Positions 45,101 through 53,946 of a DNA stretch of 64,000 nt are shown here, in pieces. The position numbers and the translations under genes are program-made. The notes below the pieces were generated by a model. That model was not told where the DNA came from. It ran no database searches and saw nothing but the letters and a program-made list of their open reading frames with translations. Source of the stretch: Nitrospira sp. (lineage in GTDB: Bacteria > Nitrospirota > Nitrospiria > Nitrospirales > Nitrospiraceae); assembly GCA_022226955.1 (NCBI GenBank), contig CP092079.1:337666-401665 (forward strand), written 5' to 3'. Numbering within the stretch: the first letter of the stretch is position 1; each line of letters begins with the position of its first letter.

Positions 45101-48100
45101 GACGACCGACCAACAGCGGGCCGATCTTCTCGATAGGTTGACGATCCTCAAGCGTCTGCACGACGAGCAGGGCATTGCGCTGGATGCGCTGCTTGAACGG
45201 CCGATGTCGGAAACCCGTTTGCGAAAAGCCGTCGGACTTTCGCTCACGCAATACAATCTACTGAAAGAGCTGACAGGGTATGCGCCGGACGCACAGCCCA
45301 TGGACTGGCTCGCAGTGGAAGAGTTTTGCCAGGCGGCTAGACGCCTGCGTGAGATTGGGTTAACGGTCGAACAGGCGGCGCAGGCTCTGCTGACGAGAAG
45401 CAGATGGGAAGCGGTGGCTGGTGAATTACCAGCCTCGATCAAGAGCGATGAGCAGATTGAAGAATTGCTCCGATCGATACAGCAGCGCCTGCGCGCGGTG
45501 GTGGTTGTCAGGCCGGATGTCGGCTTGGAAACTCAGGTCGCCGAAGCGTTGGGCGAGATATATGATCGCGCGACGGCCGGCAAGCTCATGACGGGCATTC
45601 TCGATGTGTCAGGTTCGGCAGGGATGGCACCGGCGGCTGCGATATTGGCCGAATTGGTAGAGGCCTTGTCCGGCGGCACAGGACATGGCTTAGGGGAATG
45701 GCTGCCGCTTATGGATGGGCAACAAGCGGCGGCCTTGTTCAGTGTTGCGGCGGCAAATAATCCCAGCGCCGACGAACGGTTCAGCAGCCTGCTGACGGCC
45801 ATCGCATTCAGGCGGCGCGAACGAGCGTTACTCGCCGTTCTTGCCGAGCAGAGTGGCCTGGCGGAAACTGAGGTCGCCTCGCTTCTCGGCGCACGGTTGC
45901 TGCTCGATCCAGCGCAAGGGAAGCCTCTCCATGCGTCCGAAGCCTTTCTCGACGGGAGCTTTGGGGCCGATGTATCGGCGGCTCATCCGAACCCGCCGAG
46001 TGCGGCTGCCGCCGCGATGCCACGGCTGCATGCATGGATTGATCGCCTGTATCGATTGAGATCGCTCAGTGCGGCATTGGCCATCGACCATGAGTTGATG
46101 CAGATTGCAGAGCAAGTTGTCGTAGGGGCGAGCGCGGGGATTGCCTGGCGCGACATGCTGGTTGCCGCGCCGGTTGCAGGCCGTTCCGCATGGCGGAATC
46201 CTCAGTGGCAAGCGCTGCTGGATCTGTTCTGGCTGCAGCAGCCCGATTGCTTGTCGCGCCCAGCCCTCAGTGAGTTATTCAGCCGGTTGAGGGCTTCTGG
46301 CGCGCAGGTTTCTCCAGACACTGTTCGGCCGCTGACCTCGCGTGTGGACATCGACGAGTCTCTTGCCGTGCCGCTCATGGCGCAAGCGCTTTCCTTGCCG
46401 TCCGGCGCGATTCCCACCGTCGGCGAAGTGTGCAATCCGGGAACATTGCGCCTCATTTTTGAGTGGCTATTGGCCGCCAAGCACTTAGGTGCGAACGCGG
46501 CACAGATGGCGCAGTTGGCCGATGTGAGCGGCAATCGGCTTGCCGCCGACAGCGCGAAGTCGTTACTCGACACGAAACTGGCGGGCGGCGGCTCGCAATC
46601 CTCCTTGCAGAACATCGGCGATTCGTTACGCCGGCAGCGGCGCGACGCGCTGGTGGCCTATCATACCGCCCAGATCGTCGGGCGCAATAATTCGGATAGA
46701 TGGATCGATGCGAATGCGTTGTACGAGCATTTCCTGATCGACCATCGGATGGAGCCGTGCTTCGAGACCACACGAATTGTGGAAGCTGTCACCGCTGTGC
46801 AGTTATTCGTGCAACGCATCCTGTTCGGCCTCGAACCTGGGATCACGGCCCAACCGGAACTGAAGCAGCGCTGGACCTGGATGCGCAATTACCGCGTCTG
46901 GGAGGCGAATCGCAAAGTCTTTCTCTTTCCTGAAAACTGGCTGTTTCCAGAACTGCGCGACGACAAATCGTCGAGCTTCAAGCAGCTCGAATCGGCGCTG
47001 GGGCAGGGTGAACTCAATGGTGACTTGGCCAATCAGGCGTTTGGGCAGTTTCTCGACGACGTGGCGCAAATGGGGCAGGTGCAGGTACTCGGTATGTACG
47101 AGGATATTTCTCGTGATGCCAATGGCAACATCCTCAAGGACGATGCGCCGCATCCTCTGCCTCTGCGTCGAACGCTGTACGTCGTTGGCCGGACTCCCAA
47201 TCCGCCCTATGCCTATTTCTGGCGGCACTGCGTCGATTTTGGCAGCCCATACATGGAGTGGTCGCCGTGGCAGCGCATTGAATTAGATATTCAGGGTGAT
47301 CATGTGATGCCATATGTAATGGGAGGCAGTCTTCACATTGCGTGGCCTCAGATAAAATTTATTAAACAGGAAGTTCCCAGGCCGGATGTCTGGGAGATCA
47401 AAATGGCCTGGTCACGATTTGACGGTTCGAACTGGAAACGTCCGAATATCGCTAGAGAACCCGTTTCCGTTCCCGACATACCATTCATGGATGAGCGGTG
47501 GGGATTTTCGTTTCGTTGTAACACGAATATAGATGAAACGCGGGCTATCGTCAGGGTGTACACGCTTGATGTTATAAACAACACCGCTAACAATGATCCG
47601 ATCTCACAGGCTTCACCGCCCAATCCATTGATCTTGAGCCCAGCCGAAGACGTTGAATCAATCCTTAAGAGCGTAAACAATTCAACAGGCTCACTATTCG
47701 ATCTGCGCCAGCGGTATTCAGCACTTCGCGCCGATCTTCTCTTGCTTTTTGAAGCCAATTGGATGGCTGAAGGAAGGTGGCGATCAGCACCTGGTGACGT
47801 AGTTATCGATTTAAGCGGCGGCACAGCCTCCTACGGCGACTTTCGAAACTTTGGATGGGCATACAAAAACCCAAGTGATGCAATAACGAGGCATCAAGTG
47901 GAATTGACTCTCACGAGCCATTTGAAAGACGCTGTCTTTAAGAACCCATCCGATTCTACGGTTCCAACAGGAAATAGTTTCGAAGAAGGCGTGGCTTTAT
48001 TTTTAGCCAGGCTCAAAGCCAATTCATCTTCGTATTACGGCACCACATTTATTATTGGAATGCAACGGTCTTGTTCGAGAAGGAATATCTCATGTGAAGC

Positions 48101-51100
48101 ATGGATAAAAATTACTCTTCCCAACAGCACGACCTCCGACATCGTAAAGCTAAAAGGAGACGAAGGCATATATGAATGTGTAATCGACGGTCATAATCTT
48201 ACGCCAGGATCAAACATCAGCATAACCAAACTAGGCACGCAGTCATCTCCGGCATGCACGCTAAGACTGACTTCTCAATCGCTTTCGCAGCCCTTATCTG
48301 CGAACTCCATTGCATTGGATGATGTGCCTGCTGCGTCGCAAGCAAACCAAATGCTGCGATTTGTTTTCAATGGAACACATTTGAGCCAAGCGCAACTAGA
48401 TGCACTTGGTGTCGACTTGAATGGACCTAGAAAGCTTTCCCTGTACAAAACGATTTCCATTACATCAAATGAAACCATCATCATAAACGATGTCGCAGTG
48501 AGGACCCGAATAGACAATCCTGTCGCTCATTCAATCCCGTGGATGAATGGTTTTCAGGGGGTCCCTCCGGCAAATGGGCAAGGACAGACGTACGCTCTTT
48601 CGATAACAGATTCCTCTAACGACTCCATCTTTATATTTAATGAAACCGGGAGTAACGATTTCTGGATAAAAGGAGCAGAAAGTTATTTATTGCCAATGGG
48701 CAGTTCAGCACCCACGAACATATGGCACTTCTCGGAAAACGGAATATCCAGGTACATCGACCTTGATGTTAGACAGGCAATATCCAATACAAATCTATTG
48801 CTTTATCCGGACACGTACACAGAAGCCTCTGTGAGATGCGCTAAGTGGCGTGCCTACAAGTTACTGGAAGTTCCACATTTTGATATGCAGAAAAGTACAT
48901 TTCAGGCGGAAGCGGCTCCTGCCATCTCGTCGAGTTTCAAAAACTTCACGCCGGTTTGGGAAAATGAAGCGTTGACCGGAAAACTCGCTTATAACAACCT
49001 CGCCCCCTACGCCTGCTACAATTGGGAAGTGTTTTTCCATGCCCCGCTCCTCGTCGCCGATCAACTGTCCAAACAGCACAAGTTTGAAGATGCGGAGCGC
49101 TGGTTGCGGTATGTGTTCGACCCCACCAGCGCTGACACCGGTGCCGATGCTAAACGGTTCTTGAAGTTCCGCGTGTTCAACGAACTGAATTTGAATCAGC
49201 AGGTGATCGACGATTTAACCCTGTTGGCACAGGTGGCTGGCGGCTACGGCGATCCTGATTCCGACGATGCCGTGAAAAAGTTGATTGACCGCTGGCGGGA
49301 TGCGCCGTTCCGCCCCTTTCTCATCGCGCGCCGCCGGCACATCGCGTTTCTGTGGCGGACCCTGTTTGCCTATCTGGATAACCTGATTGCCTGGGCCGAT
49401 AGTCTCTACCGGCGCGATACGCGGGAATCCATCAACGAAGCGACTCTGCTGTATGTGCTCGCTGAGCGGATACTGGGGCGGCGTCCGCAACTGCATCGAA
49501 GGGGCTCGAATCGTCCGGCGCTTACCTACGACCAAAATATCGCCGCATGGGATGAATTCGCCAATTTCTGGATCGACATTGGCGCGCAATGGCAGCGTCC
49601 CGTCGCAACCGCCATGCCGATTAAAGGTACGAGCCGCCAGCCGAGCCCGGACGGCATGCTGTATTTCTGCATGCCGTTCAACGATAAGATTGCGTCCTAT
49701 TGGAATACCGTCGATGCCCGGCTTAGCAATATCCGCAACTGTAGAAATATCGAGGGGATTCAGCGCAAGCTGCCGCTAATGGATGCGCCCATCGATCCGG
49801 AACTGCTGGTGCGTGCCACCGCAGCGGGATTGGATTTAGGAGAGGTGATCGCGGGGCTGTATGCGCCGCCGCCGCATTATCGCTACGGCATTCTGTCTGC
49901 CCGCGCGGCGGAGCTGGCCAATGAATGCAAGTCCCTAGGCGCGGCCATGTTGTCAGCTATCGAAAAACGCGATGCGGAGCATCTGGCGCAGTTGCGCTCC
50001 TCCAACGAAATCGGCCTGCTCAAGCTGGTGCGCGATGTGCGCACGCTGCAAATAACCGAAGCGGAACGCAATATCGATGCGCTGCGCGCCAATAGAAAGT
50101 CTATCGAATCGCGTTATAAGCAGTACCAGCGGCTCTTGGGGAAGAAAGACATTACGATTCCGGAAGAGCAGGCCCGTGGGGGTGAAGAGTCAATGCTGGG
50201 TAGCGTTGACTCAGCCTTGGCAAGTAACAGATCGAGCCTGGGACTGCTCAAGGAAGAGGATGAACAGTATATGGGGTTCATGGAAGCCAGTGGTTGGTCG
50301 ACGGCTGCCGGAATCGCTAAAACTGCCAGCGGCGTTGCACATATTGCTGCAGCCCCGGCATTCGCATCGATCGTTACTGAGGGTGGTGCAAAAATTGCCA
50401 CTGCGGTGGCTTTTGGGTTAGCGACTGCTGGCGAAGCATTCTCTACCGTCTCGCAAGGCTGGCGTAGTTATGCCGAACAACAAGGCATGCTGGCTGGTCA
50501 TATCCGCCGCCGCGACGAATGGGCGTTCCAGAGCAATCAGACCCTCAAGGAATTGCAGCAGATCGATAAGCAGATTCTTGCGAATCAAATTCGCATCGAT
50601 ATCGCCACCAAAGAGCTGGACAACCACATCGAGCAGATCGAGCAGGCCAAGGCGGTCGATGAGGTGATGCGCAGCAAGTTCTCGAACGTCCAGTTGTATG
50701 AGTGGATGAAGACGGAGCTCTCGCGGTTGTATTTCAATGCCTACCGCATGGCGCTGGAGATGGCTCGGAATGCCGAGCGCGCGGCATCGCGCGAATTGGG
50801 TGTGAAGCCGTTGAATATCGTGCGCAACGACTATTGGGATTCGTTGCGCGATGGGCTGTTGGCCGGGGAGCGCCTGCATCAGGATCTCAAACGCCTGGAA
50901 ATTGCGTATCTCGATCAGAATCGCCGTGAGTATGAGCTGGTGAAGCATATTTCATTACGCCGGCTCAACCCGCAGGCACTGGCGAATTTTCGCGTGAAGG
51001 ATAGCGACGGGCAGTGTCGATGTGAGTTCGATATCCCTGAATGGCTGTTCGATCTGGATACGCCAGGCCATTATCTGCGCCGTATCAAGTCCGTCAGCAT

Positions 51101-51899
51101 CAGTATTCCCAGCGTGGTTGGACCCTATGCCGGCGTGAATTGCAAACTCACGTTGTTGAAAAGCGAGGTGCGTCAGGAGCCGACCGCAACCGCCGCGACA
51201 CCGTATCTTCGCGCGTCCGGTGACGACCCTCGGTTCGTCGATTACTTTGGCGCATCGGAGGCCATTGTCACCAGTTCCGGCAACGGCGACAGTGGGTTGT
51301 TCGAGCCGCAGCTTCGCGATGAACGGTTTCTCCCATTCGAAGGCAGCGGCGTCATTAGCACCTGGAGATTGGAGCTGCCCGGCAAGTACCCGCAGTTCGA
51401 CTATGCCACTATTTCGGATGTGGTGCTGAGCATCCGCTACAGCGCGCGCGATGGAGGCGATAGTCTGCGGAATGCCGCGACTGCGGCGATTGACGCGCAG
51501 CTGTCGCCATCTTCTTCCTCGACGGCTTCGCCGCTCCGGTTCACGATGGTGTTGAGCGGGCGCGCAGACTTTCCGACCGAATGGGCTCGCGCCGGCGCGA
51601 CCTCCGATCTGAAGATTCCGTTTTCAAGGAATCTGTTGCCGTACTGGATGGATGCGGCCGGGTTGGCGGTGCGCGAAGTCCGCGTCGCCGATTTGTCTAA
51701 GGCCGCGCAAAGCCCGCTCGATTTCAAACTGGTTTGGCCGCCACCAACGGGCGTGACAGACCCTGCTTCCTGGCCGGCGGATGCGCTTAACGGGGAAGGT
51801 GTTGGCGAAGGGAATCTCGGTCTCGTGGATGGCCTGGTCGATAAGCTTATCCTGCTGGATGTTGGCGCGAAGACGAGTCCGTCTCCATCGCCGCCGTAA
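42117..51899 (+). CDS. TcA-like Tc toxin subunit (pore/injector)
   Basis: 3260 residues; ATG with GGAG nine bases upstream. A Lys-rich N-terminus (to about 35) precedes two transthyretin-like/CarboxypepD-reg beta domains (about 40-140 and 141-240). Then come the TcA helical shell, the ABC_toxin_N segment (ALYEHFLIDHRMEPCFETTR near 1532; WTWMRNYRVWEANRKVFLFP near 1587), a neuraminidase-like region, an AT-rich putative receptor-binding part (about 1750-2260), YNWEVFFHAPLLVADQLS (near 2300), PIDPELLVRATAAGLDLGE (near 2555), the pore domain with long coiled coil (about 2720-2900) and the TcB-binding end (EGSGVISTWRLELPGKYPQF near 3085). TcA normally forms a pentamer that injects cargo. Confidence 0.92.
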   Translation: MAKSPKGPSKTKPAASKKTALRGKTPVKMPSKKKSVDAGETCIVFGTVAYADAKLAAGLTVIAYDKDESREDMLGQATTDARGAYKISYHAAAFRRSPKERGGADVIVRIYSGQGDLLFASKKKNSAPAEYQLNIQLPVPQYVVRGTVKDASGKPLSNMIVRAFDRDLRFPQLLGTGETAANGDYRIDYRPEAFQLGDAPFRRTPWLIVEVRQTAEGDALARQEVQSADRDQTVSFTLSTAVGISEWQRVGEAVAPLLKGQGAPRLEAGTHGTRADLPPEDLTANDLDFIVIETGLDRAAIEAWSVSIQMVRDAVLRLTEEHAGQQSLLRKQGWPLFYGLVRQQGARDLDALLRDSMLDWQRAWKAARSANQVVALDEQQVEQLMDILRLLQRAQQLDPARMGNREFAQVLAIAPLPLPMTVALDVAAVVQEKGLDDTDALLKLAERYPDAETPIKALVRTVRVHQLTAGHETLARVLNARLEGASDSIAPLARLRAAEWIGLAEEAGISSGLALRTQAQAERQYPLTALESKVHAGLIDLPGLPDSEMAALIKKQPAMVEKLLLGKVPAKAEEAAAHTVLRNTGRFLRTGISMELAAGFIKSGIDSPGAALRYGRESLRKQYRGGLPQEAVAETIDAFLNHADGLVEGGKGATLEIDINRRGPSYYRGKDLGEYQIPLPESVRENAPTLTALFGDVDECLCLPCESMLGQPAYLVDLLNLLAKSTGTSGNALDELRSRRPDIFNLKLGCENAEQTIQHIDIVLEILEKAAALEVRQGVVAEAIQRFVYAKLRQAIYPWCLPFDRGYAEVSAYLAKLGVSREKLLRLRLGAMPMQRAAEALHVPMDQAGNSHVESQWALLTQQRLGARLWAAYGFHIDNDIAIVDPASGERLTNQTVQEVLIRASFLIDRTGLSLGELEQALKTEFVAGFEHGIELSGRGQCKTSAMRLPAEGPVLEGILDRLHRLTRLSATLPGWSIETLGQAIVVCGGIESGATTDQQRADLLDRLTILKRLHDEQGIALDALLERPMSETRLRKAVGLSLTQYNLLKELTGYAPDAQPMDWLAVEEFCQAARRLREIGLTVEQAAQALLTRSRWEAVAGELPASIKSDEQIEELLRSIQQRLRAVVVVRPDVGLETQVAEALGEIYDRATAGKLMTGILDVSGSAGMAPAAAILAELVEALSGGTGHGLGEWLPLMDGQQAAALFSVAAANNPSADERFSSLLTAIAFRRRERALLAVLAEQSGLAETEVASLLGARLLLDPAQGKPLHASEAFLDGSFGADVSAAHPNPPSAAAAAMPRLHAWIDRLYRLRSLSAALAIDHELMQIAEQVVVGASAGIAWRDMLVAAPVAGRSAWRNPQWQALLDLFWLQQPDCLSRPALSELFSRLRASGAQVSPDTVRPLTSRVDIDESLAVPLMAQALSLPSGAIPTVGEVCNPGTLRLIFEWLLAAKHLGANAAQMAQLADVSGNRLAADSAKSLLDTKLAGGGSQSSLQNIGDSLRRQRRDALVAYHTAQIVGRNNSDRWIDANALYEHFLIDHRMEPCFETTRIVEAVTAVQLFVQRILFGLEPGITAQPELKQRWTWMRNYRVWEANRKVFLFPENWLFPELRDDKSSSFKQLESALGQGELNGDLANQAFGQFLDDVAQMGQVQVLGMYEDISRDANGNILKDDAPHPLPLRRTLYVVGRTPNPPYAYFWRHCVDFGSPYMEWSPWQRIELDIQGDHVMPYVMGGSLHIAWPQIKFIKQEVPRPDVWEIKMAWSRFDGSNWKRPNIAREPVSVPDIPFMDERWGFSFRCNTNIDETRAIVRVYTLDVINNTANNDPISQASPPNPLILSPAEDVESILKSVNNSTGSLFDLRQRYSALRADLLLLFEANWMAEGRWRSAPGDVVIDLSGGTASYGDFRNFGWAYKNPSDAITRHQVELTLTSHLKDAVFKNPSDSTVPTGNSFEEGVALFLARLKANSSSYYGTTFIIGMQRSCSRRNISCEAWIKITLPNSTTSDIVKLKGDEGIYECVIDGHNLTPGSNISITKLGTQSSPACTLRLTSQSLSQPLSANSIALDDVPAASQANQMLRFVFNGTHLSQAQLDALGVDLNGPRKLSLYKTISITSNETIIINDVAVRTRIDNPVAHSIPWMNGFQGVPPANGQGQTYALSITDSSNDSIFIFNETGSNDFWIKGAESYLLPMGSSAPTNIWHFSENGISRYIDLDVRQAISNTNLLLYPDTYTEASVRCAKWRAYKLLEVPHFDMQKSTFQAEAAPAISSSFKNFTPVWENEALTGKLAYNNLAPYACYNWEVFFHAPLLVADQLSKQHKFEDAERWLRYVFDPTSADTGADAKRFLKFRVFNELNLNQQVIDDLTLLAQVAGGYGDPDSDDAVKKLIDRWRDAPFRPFLIARRRHIAFLWRTLFAYLDNLIAWADSLYRRDTRESINEATLLYVLAERILGRRPQLHRRGSNRPALTYDQNIAAWDEFANFWIDIGAQWQRPVATAMPIKGTSRQPSPDGMLYFCMPFNDKIASYWNTVDARLSNIRNCRNIEGIQRKLPLMDAPIDPELLVRATAAGLDLGEVIAGLYAPPPHYRYGILSARAAELANECKSLGAAMLSAIEKRDAEHLAQLRSSNEIGLLKLVRDVRTLQITEAERNIDALRANRKSIESRYKQYQRLLGKKDITIPEEQARGGEESMLGSVDSALASNRSSLGLLKEEDEQYMGFMEASGWSTAAGIAKTASGVAHIAAAPAFASIVTEGGAKIATAVAFGLATAGEAFSTVSQGWRSYAEQQGMLAGHIRRRDEWAFQSNQTLKELQQIDKQILANQIRIDIATKELDNHIEQIEQAKAVDEVMRSKFSNVQLYEWMKTELSRLYFNAYRMALEMARNAERAASRELGVKPLNIVRNDYWDSLRDGLLAGERLHQDLKRLEIAYLDQNRREYELVKHISLRRLNPQALANFRVKDSDGQCRCEFDIPEWLFDLDTPGHYLRRIKSVSISIPSVVGPYAGVNCKLTLLKSEVRQEPTATAATPYLRASGDDPRFVDYFGASEAIVTSSGNGDSGLFEPQLRDERFLPFEGSGVISTWRLELPGKYPQFDYATISDVVLSIRYSARDGGDSLRNAATAAIDAQLSPSSSSTASPLRFTMVLSGRADFPTEWARAGATSDLKIPFSRNLLPYWMDAAGLAVREVRVADLSKAAQSPLDFKLVWPPPTGVTDPASWPADALNGEGVGEGNLGLVDGLVDKLILLDVGAKTSPSPSPP

Positions 51900-51974
51900 C
51901 ATCATATGATGGTCTAAAAGGGGATAGATTGAAGCTAGGGTGAGTCTGTCTTGCGGAGGTGTTGTGGCGAACGG

Positions 51975-52715
51975 CTACTCCAGTGCTCCGAGGTGGCTCT
52001 GTAGAATTCCTACGGCAACGATGGCCGCGGTCTCGGCGCGCAGAATCTGCGGCCCGAGCGTGATGAAGGTCGCGCCCGCCTGTTCGGCCTGCGCCGTTTC
52101 TTCCTTCGACCATCCCCCTTCTGGTCCGATCAGAATTGACACCGATTCGGTATTGCCAGTCGGAAGAGTGAGCGTGCGCAAACTCTGTCCATTCTGCCGT
52201 TCGGTCAAGATAAGCGAGAGCGTTGGCGCAGGGTGGGTGGCTAGCCAGGCCGTGAGAGTGTGAGGCTGGGCGATGACGGGTCGATGCCATTGCTCCGATT
52301 GCTGCGCGGCTTCCAGCGCAATACGCTGCCAGCGGGCGAGTTGTGCATCGAGACGTTCCGGTCTGAGCTGCACGATGGTATGCCGGCTCTGGAGCGGGAC
52401 GATCTCACTCACGCCCAGTTCCGTGGCCTTCTGAATTACCCAATCCATTTTTTCGCCCTTGAGCAACGCTTGTGCAAGGCGCAGGCGGGGAGCGGTGCGT
52501 GCTGGTTCCTGGCTGGTGCTAAGAATGCGTCCAGTCAGCTCCTGCTTGGTGACGCGCGTGAGTTCCATCAGGTAGCGAGAGCCCTGCTCGTCGCAGACCC
52601 AGATCTGTTCGCCGATTTCCAGTCGAAGACTGTCGCGCAGATGTGTTTGGAGCGATGGAGGCACGGTAATCGATGGAGGCGTGATGGCAGCGGGAGGAAG
52701 AAAAAACACAGGCAT
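51975..52715 (-). CDS. rsmE: 16S rRNA (uracil-1498-N3)-methyltransferase
   Basis: 246 residues with the SPOUT trefoil motifs of RsmE: KGEKMDWVIQKATELGV, ILIGPEGGWSKEE and LGPQILRAETAAI. It methylates U1498 of 16S rRNA using SAM. N-terminal PUA-like part about 1-70. It is last in the grpE-dnaK-dnaJ-rsmE run, a common arrangement. Confidence 0.93.
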   Translation of the reverse strand: MPVFFLPPAAITPPSITVPPSLQTHLRDSLRLEIGEQIWVCDEQGSRYLMELTRVTKQELTGRILSTSQEPARTAPRLRLAQALLKGEKMDWVIQKATELGVSEIVPLQSRHTIVQLRPERLDAQLARWQRIALEAAQQSEQWHRPVIAQPHTLTAWLATHPAPTLSLILTERQNGQSLRTLTLPTGNTESVSILIGPEGGWSKEETAQAEQAGATFITLGPQILRAETAAIVAVGILQSHLGALE

Positions 52716-52754
52716 GGAAGGCTCAGTCGGTCGAACGAACCGAGTGCGTCGGCG

Positions 52755-53876
52755 CTATTCGAAGAAGGTCTTCATCTTGTCGAAGAAGCCGTCGCCGTCG
52801 GCCTCCATGACCATGCCGCTCTCTTTGGCAAACTCGGTCAGCAGCTCTTTTTGCTTCGCGGTGAGTTTCGTGGGAATTTGGACTTTGATGACGTAGAGCT
52901 GATCGCCAGGTTGTCCGCCCTTCAAGCTGGGCACGCCGAGTCCCTTCAGGCGCATGATCTTGTCATGTTGGGTACCTGCAGATAGCTTGATGACGGTGTT
53001 GCCTTTCAGGGTAGGGACTTCGATCTTTCCTCCGAGCGTCGCGGTGATGAAGTTCACCGGCACGTCGCAGGAGATATCGGTTCCTTTGCGCTGGAAGACC
53101 GGGTGAGGCTTTACGGTAATCGCCACATAGAGGTCGCCAGGAGGGCCGCTATTGGCGCCGTGCTCGCCTTCATTGGTCAGGCGCAAGCGCATGCCGGTCT
53201 CGATGCCGGCGGGAATGTGGACGGCGATGGTGCGCTCGCGATAGACCCGCTGGCGGCCCTGGCAGGTGCCGCAGGGTTCGGTGATAATTTTCCCCGAGCC
53301 TTCGCATTGTCCGCAAGGGCGGCTTACGCTGAAGAAACCCTGTTGGAACCGGAGCTGGCCGGCTCCTTTGCAACTGGGGCAGGTCTTGATGGAGGCCGCC
53401 GATTTGGCGCCGGTGCCTTTGCAGTCGCCGCAGGTTTCCCATCGCGGGATCTTGAGCTTGGCTTCTTTGCCATAGATGGCTTCTTCGAAGCTGAGCTCGA
53501 GGTTGTATTGCAAGTCGTTGCCGCGTTCGGCGCGATTGCCGCCGCGCTGCCCGCCGAAGAAATCCTCGAAAATATCGTTGAAGACGTCCCCAAAGCCGCC
53601 GCCGCCGAACCCATCGAAGCCCTGTCCCTGCTGCGCGCCGGCATGTCCGAACATGTCGTAGCGTTTGCGCTTTTCTTGGTCGCTCAGCGTTTCGTAGGCT
53701 TCGTTGATTTCTTTAAACTTGGCTTCAGCGTCTTTTTTTTGGGAGTCGCCGTGGTGCAGGTCAGGGTGGTGCTGACGGGCCATCTTGCGATAAGCCTTCT
53801 TCAGCTCTTCGTCGGAAGAGGTTTTTTCGACCCCGAGAATATCGTAATAATCGCGTTTCGACACAGGCATCATCAC
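52755..53876 (-). CDS. dnaJ: Chaperone protein DnaJ
   Basis: 373 residues: J domain (about 6-70, with the HPD motif in RQHHPDLH), Gly/Phe-rich linker (GFDGFGGGGFG), four CxxCxGxG-type zinc motifs (CGDCKGTG, CPSCKGAG, CGQCEGSG, CGTCQGRQ; the last degenerate) and the C-terminal substrate-binding domain. It stimulates the DnaK ATPase and hands over substrates. Co-directional with dnaK and grpE upstream. Confidence 0.96.
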   Translation of the reverse strand: MMMPVSKRDYYDILGVEKTSSDEELKKAYRKMARQHHPDLHHGDSQKKDAEAKFKEINEAYETLSDQEKRKRYDMFGHAGAQQGQGFDGFGGGGFGDVFNDIFEDFFGGQRGGNRAERGNDLQYNLELSFEEAIYGKEAKLKIPRWETCGDCKGTGAKSAASIKTCPSCKGAGQLRFQQGFFSVSRPCGQCEGSGKIITEPCGTCQGRQRVYRERTIAVHIPAGIETGMRLRLTNEGEHGANSGPPGDLYVAITVKPHPVFQRKGTDISCDVPVNFITATLGGKIEVPTLKGNTVIKLSAGTQHDKIMRLKGLGVPSLKGGQPGDQLYVIKVQIPTKLTAKQKELLTEFAKESGMVMEADGDGFFDKMKTFFE

Positions 53877-53894
53877 CAGGTGAAGAGCAGAGAA

Positions 53895-53927
53895 CGACCG
53901 AGTCCCCCTTGTGAGGAAACTCGGTCG
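53895..53927 (-). terminator. Hairpin between dnaK and dnaJ
   Basis: A nine-base perfect stem (CGACCGAGT / ACTCGGTCG) with a 15-base loop follows the dnaK stop. The T-rich run on the minus strand is weak (TTCTCT), so it may attenuate rather than end transcription. Confidence 0.55.
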
Positions 53928-53946
53928 CTTCCAGAGTTATTCTAAA

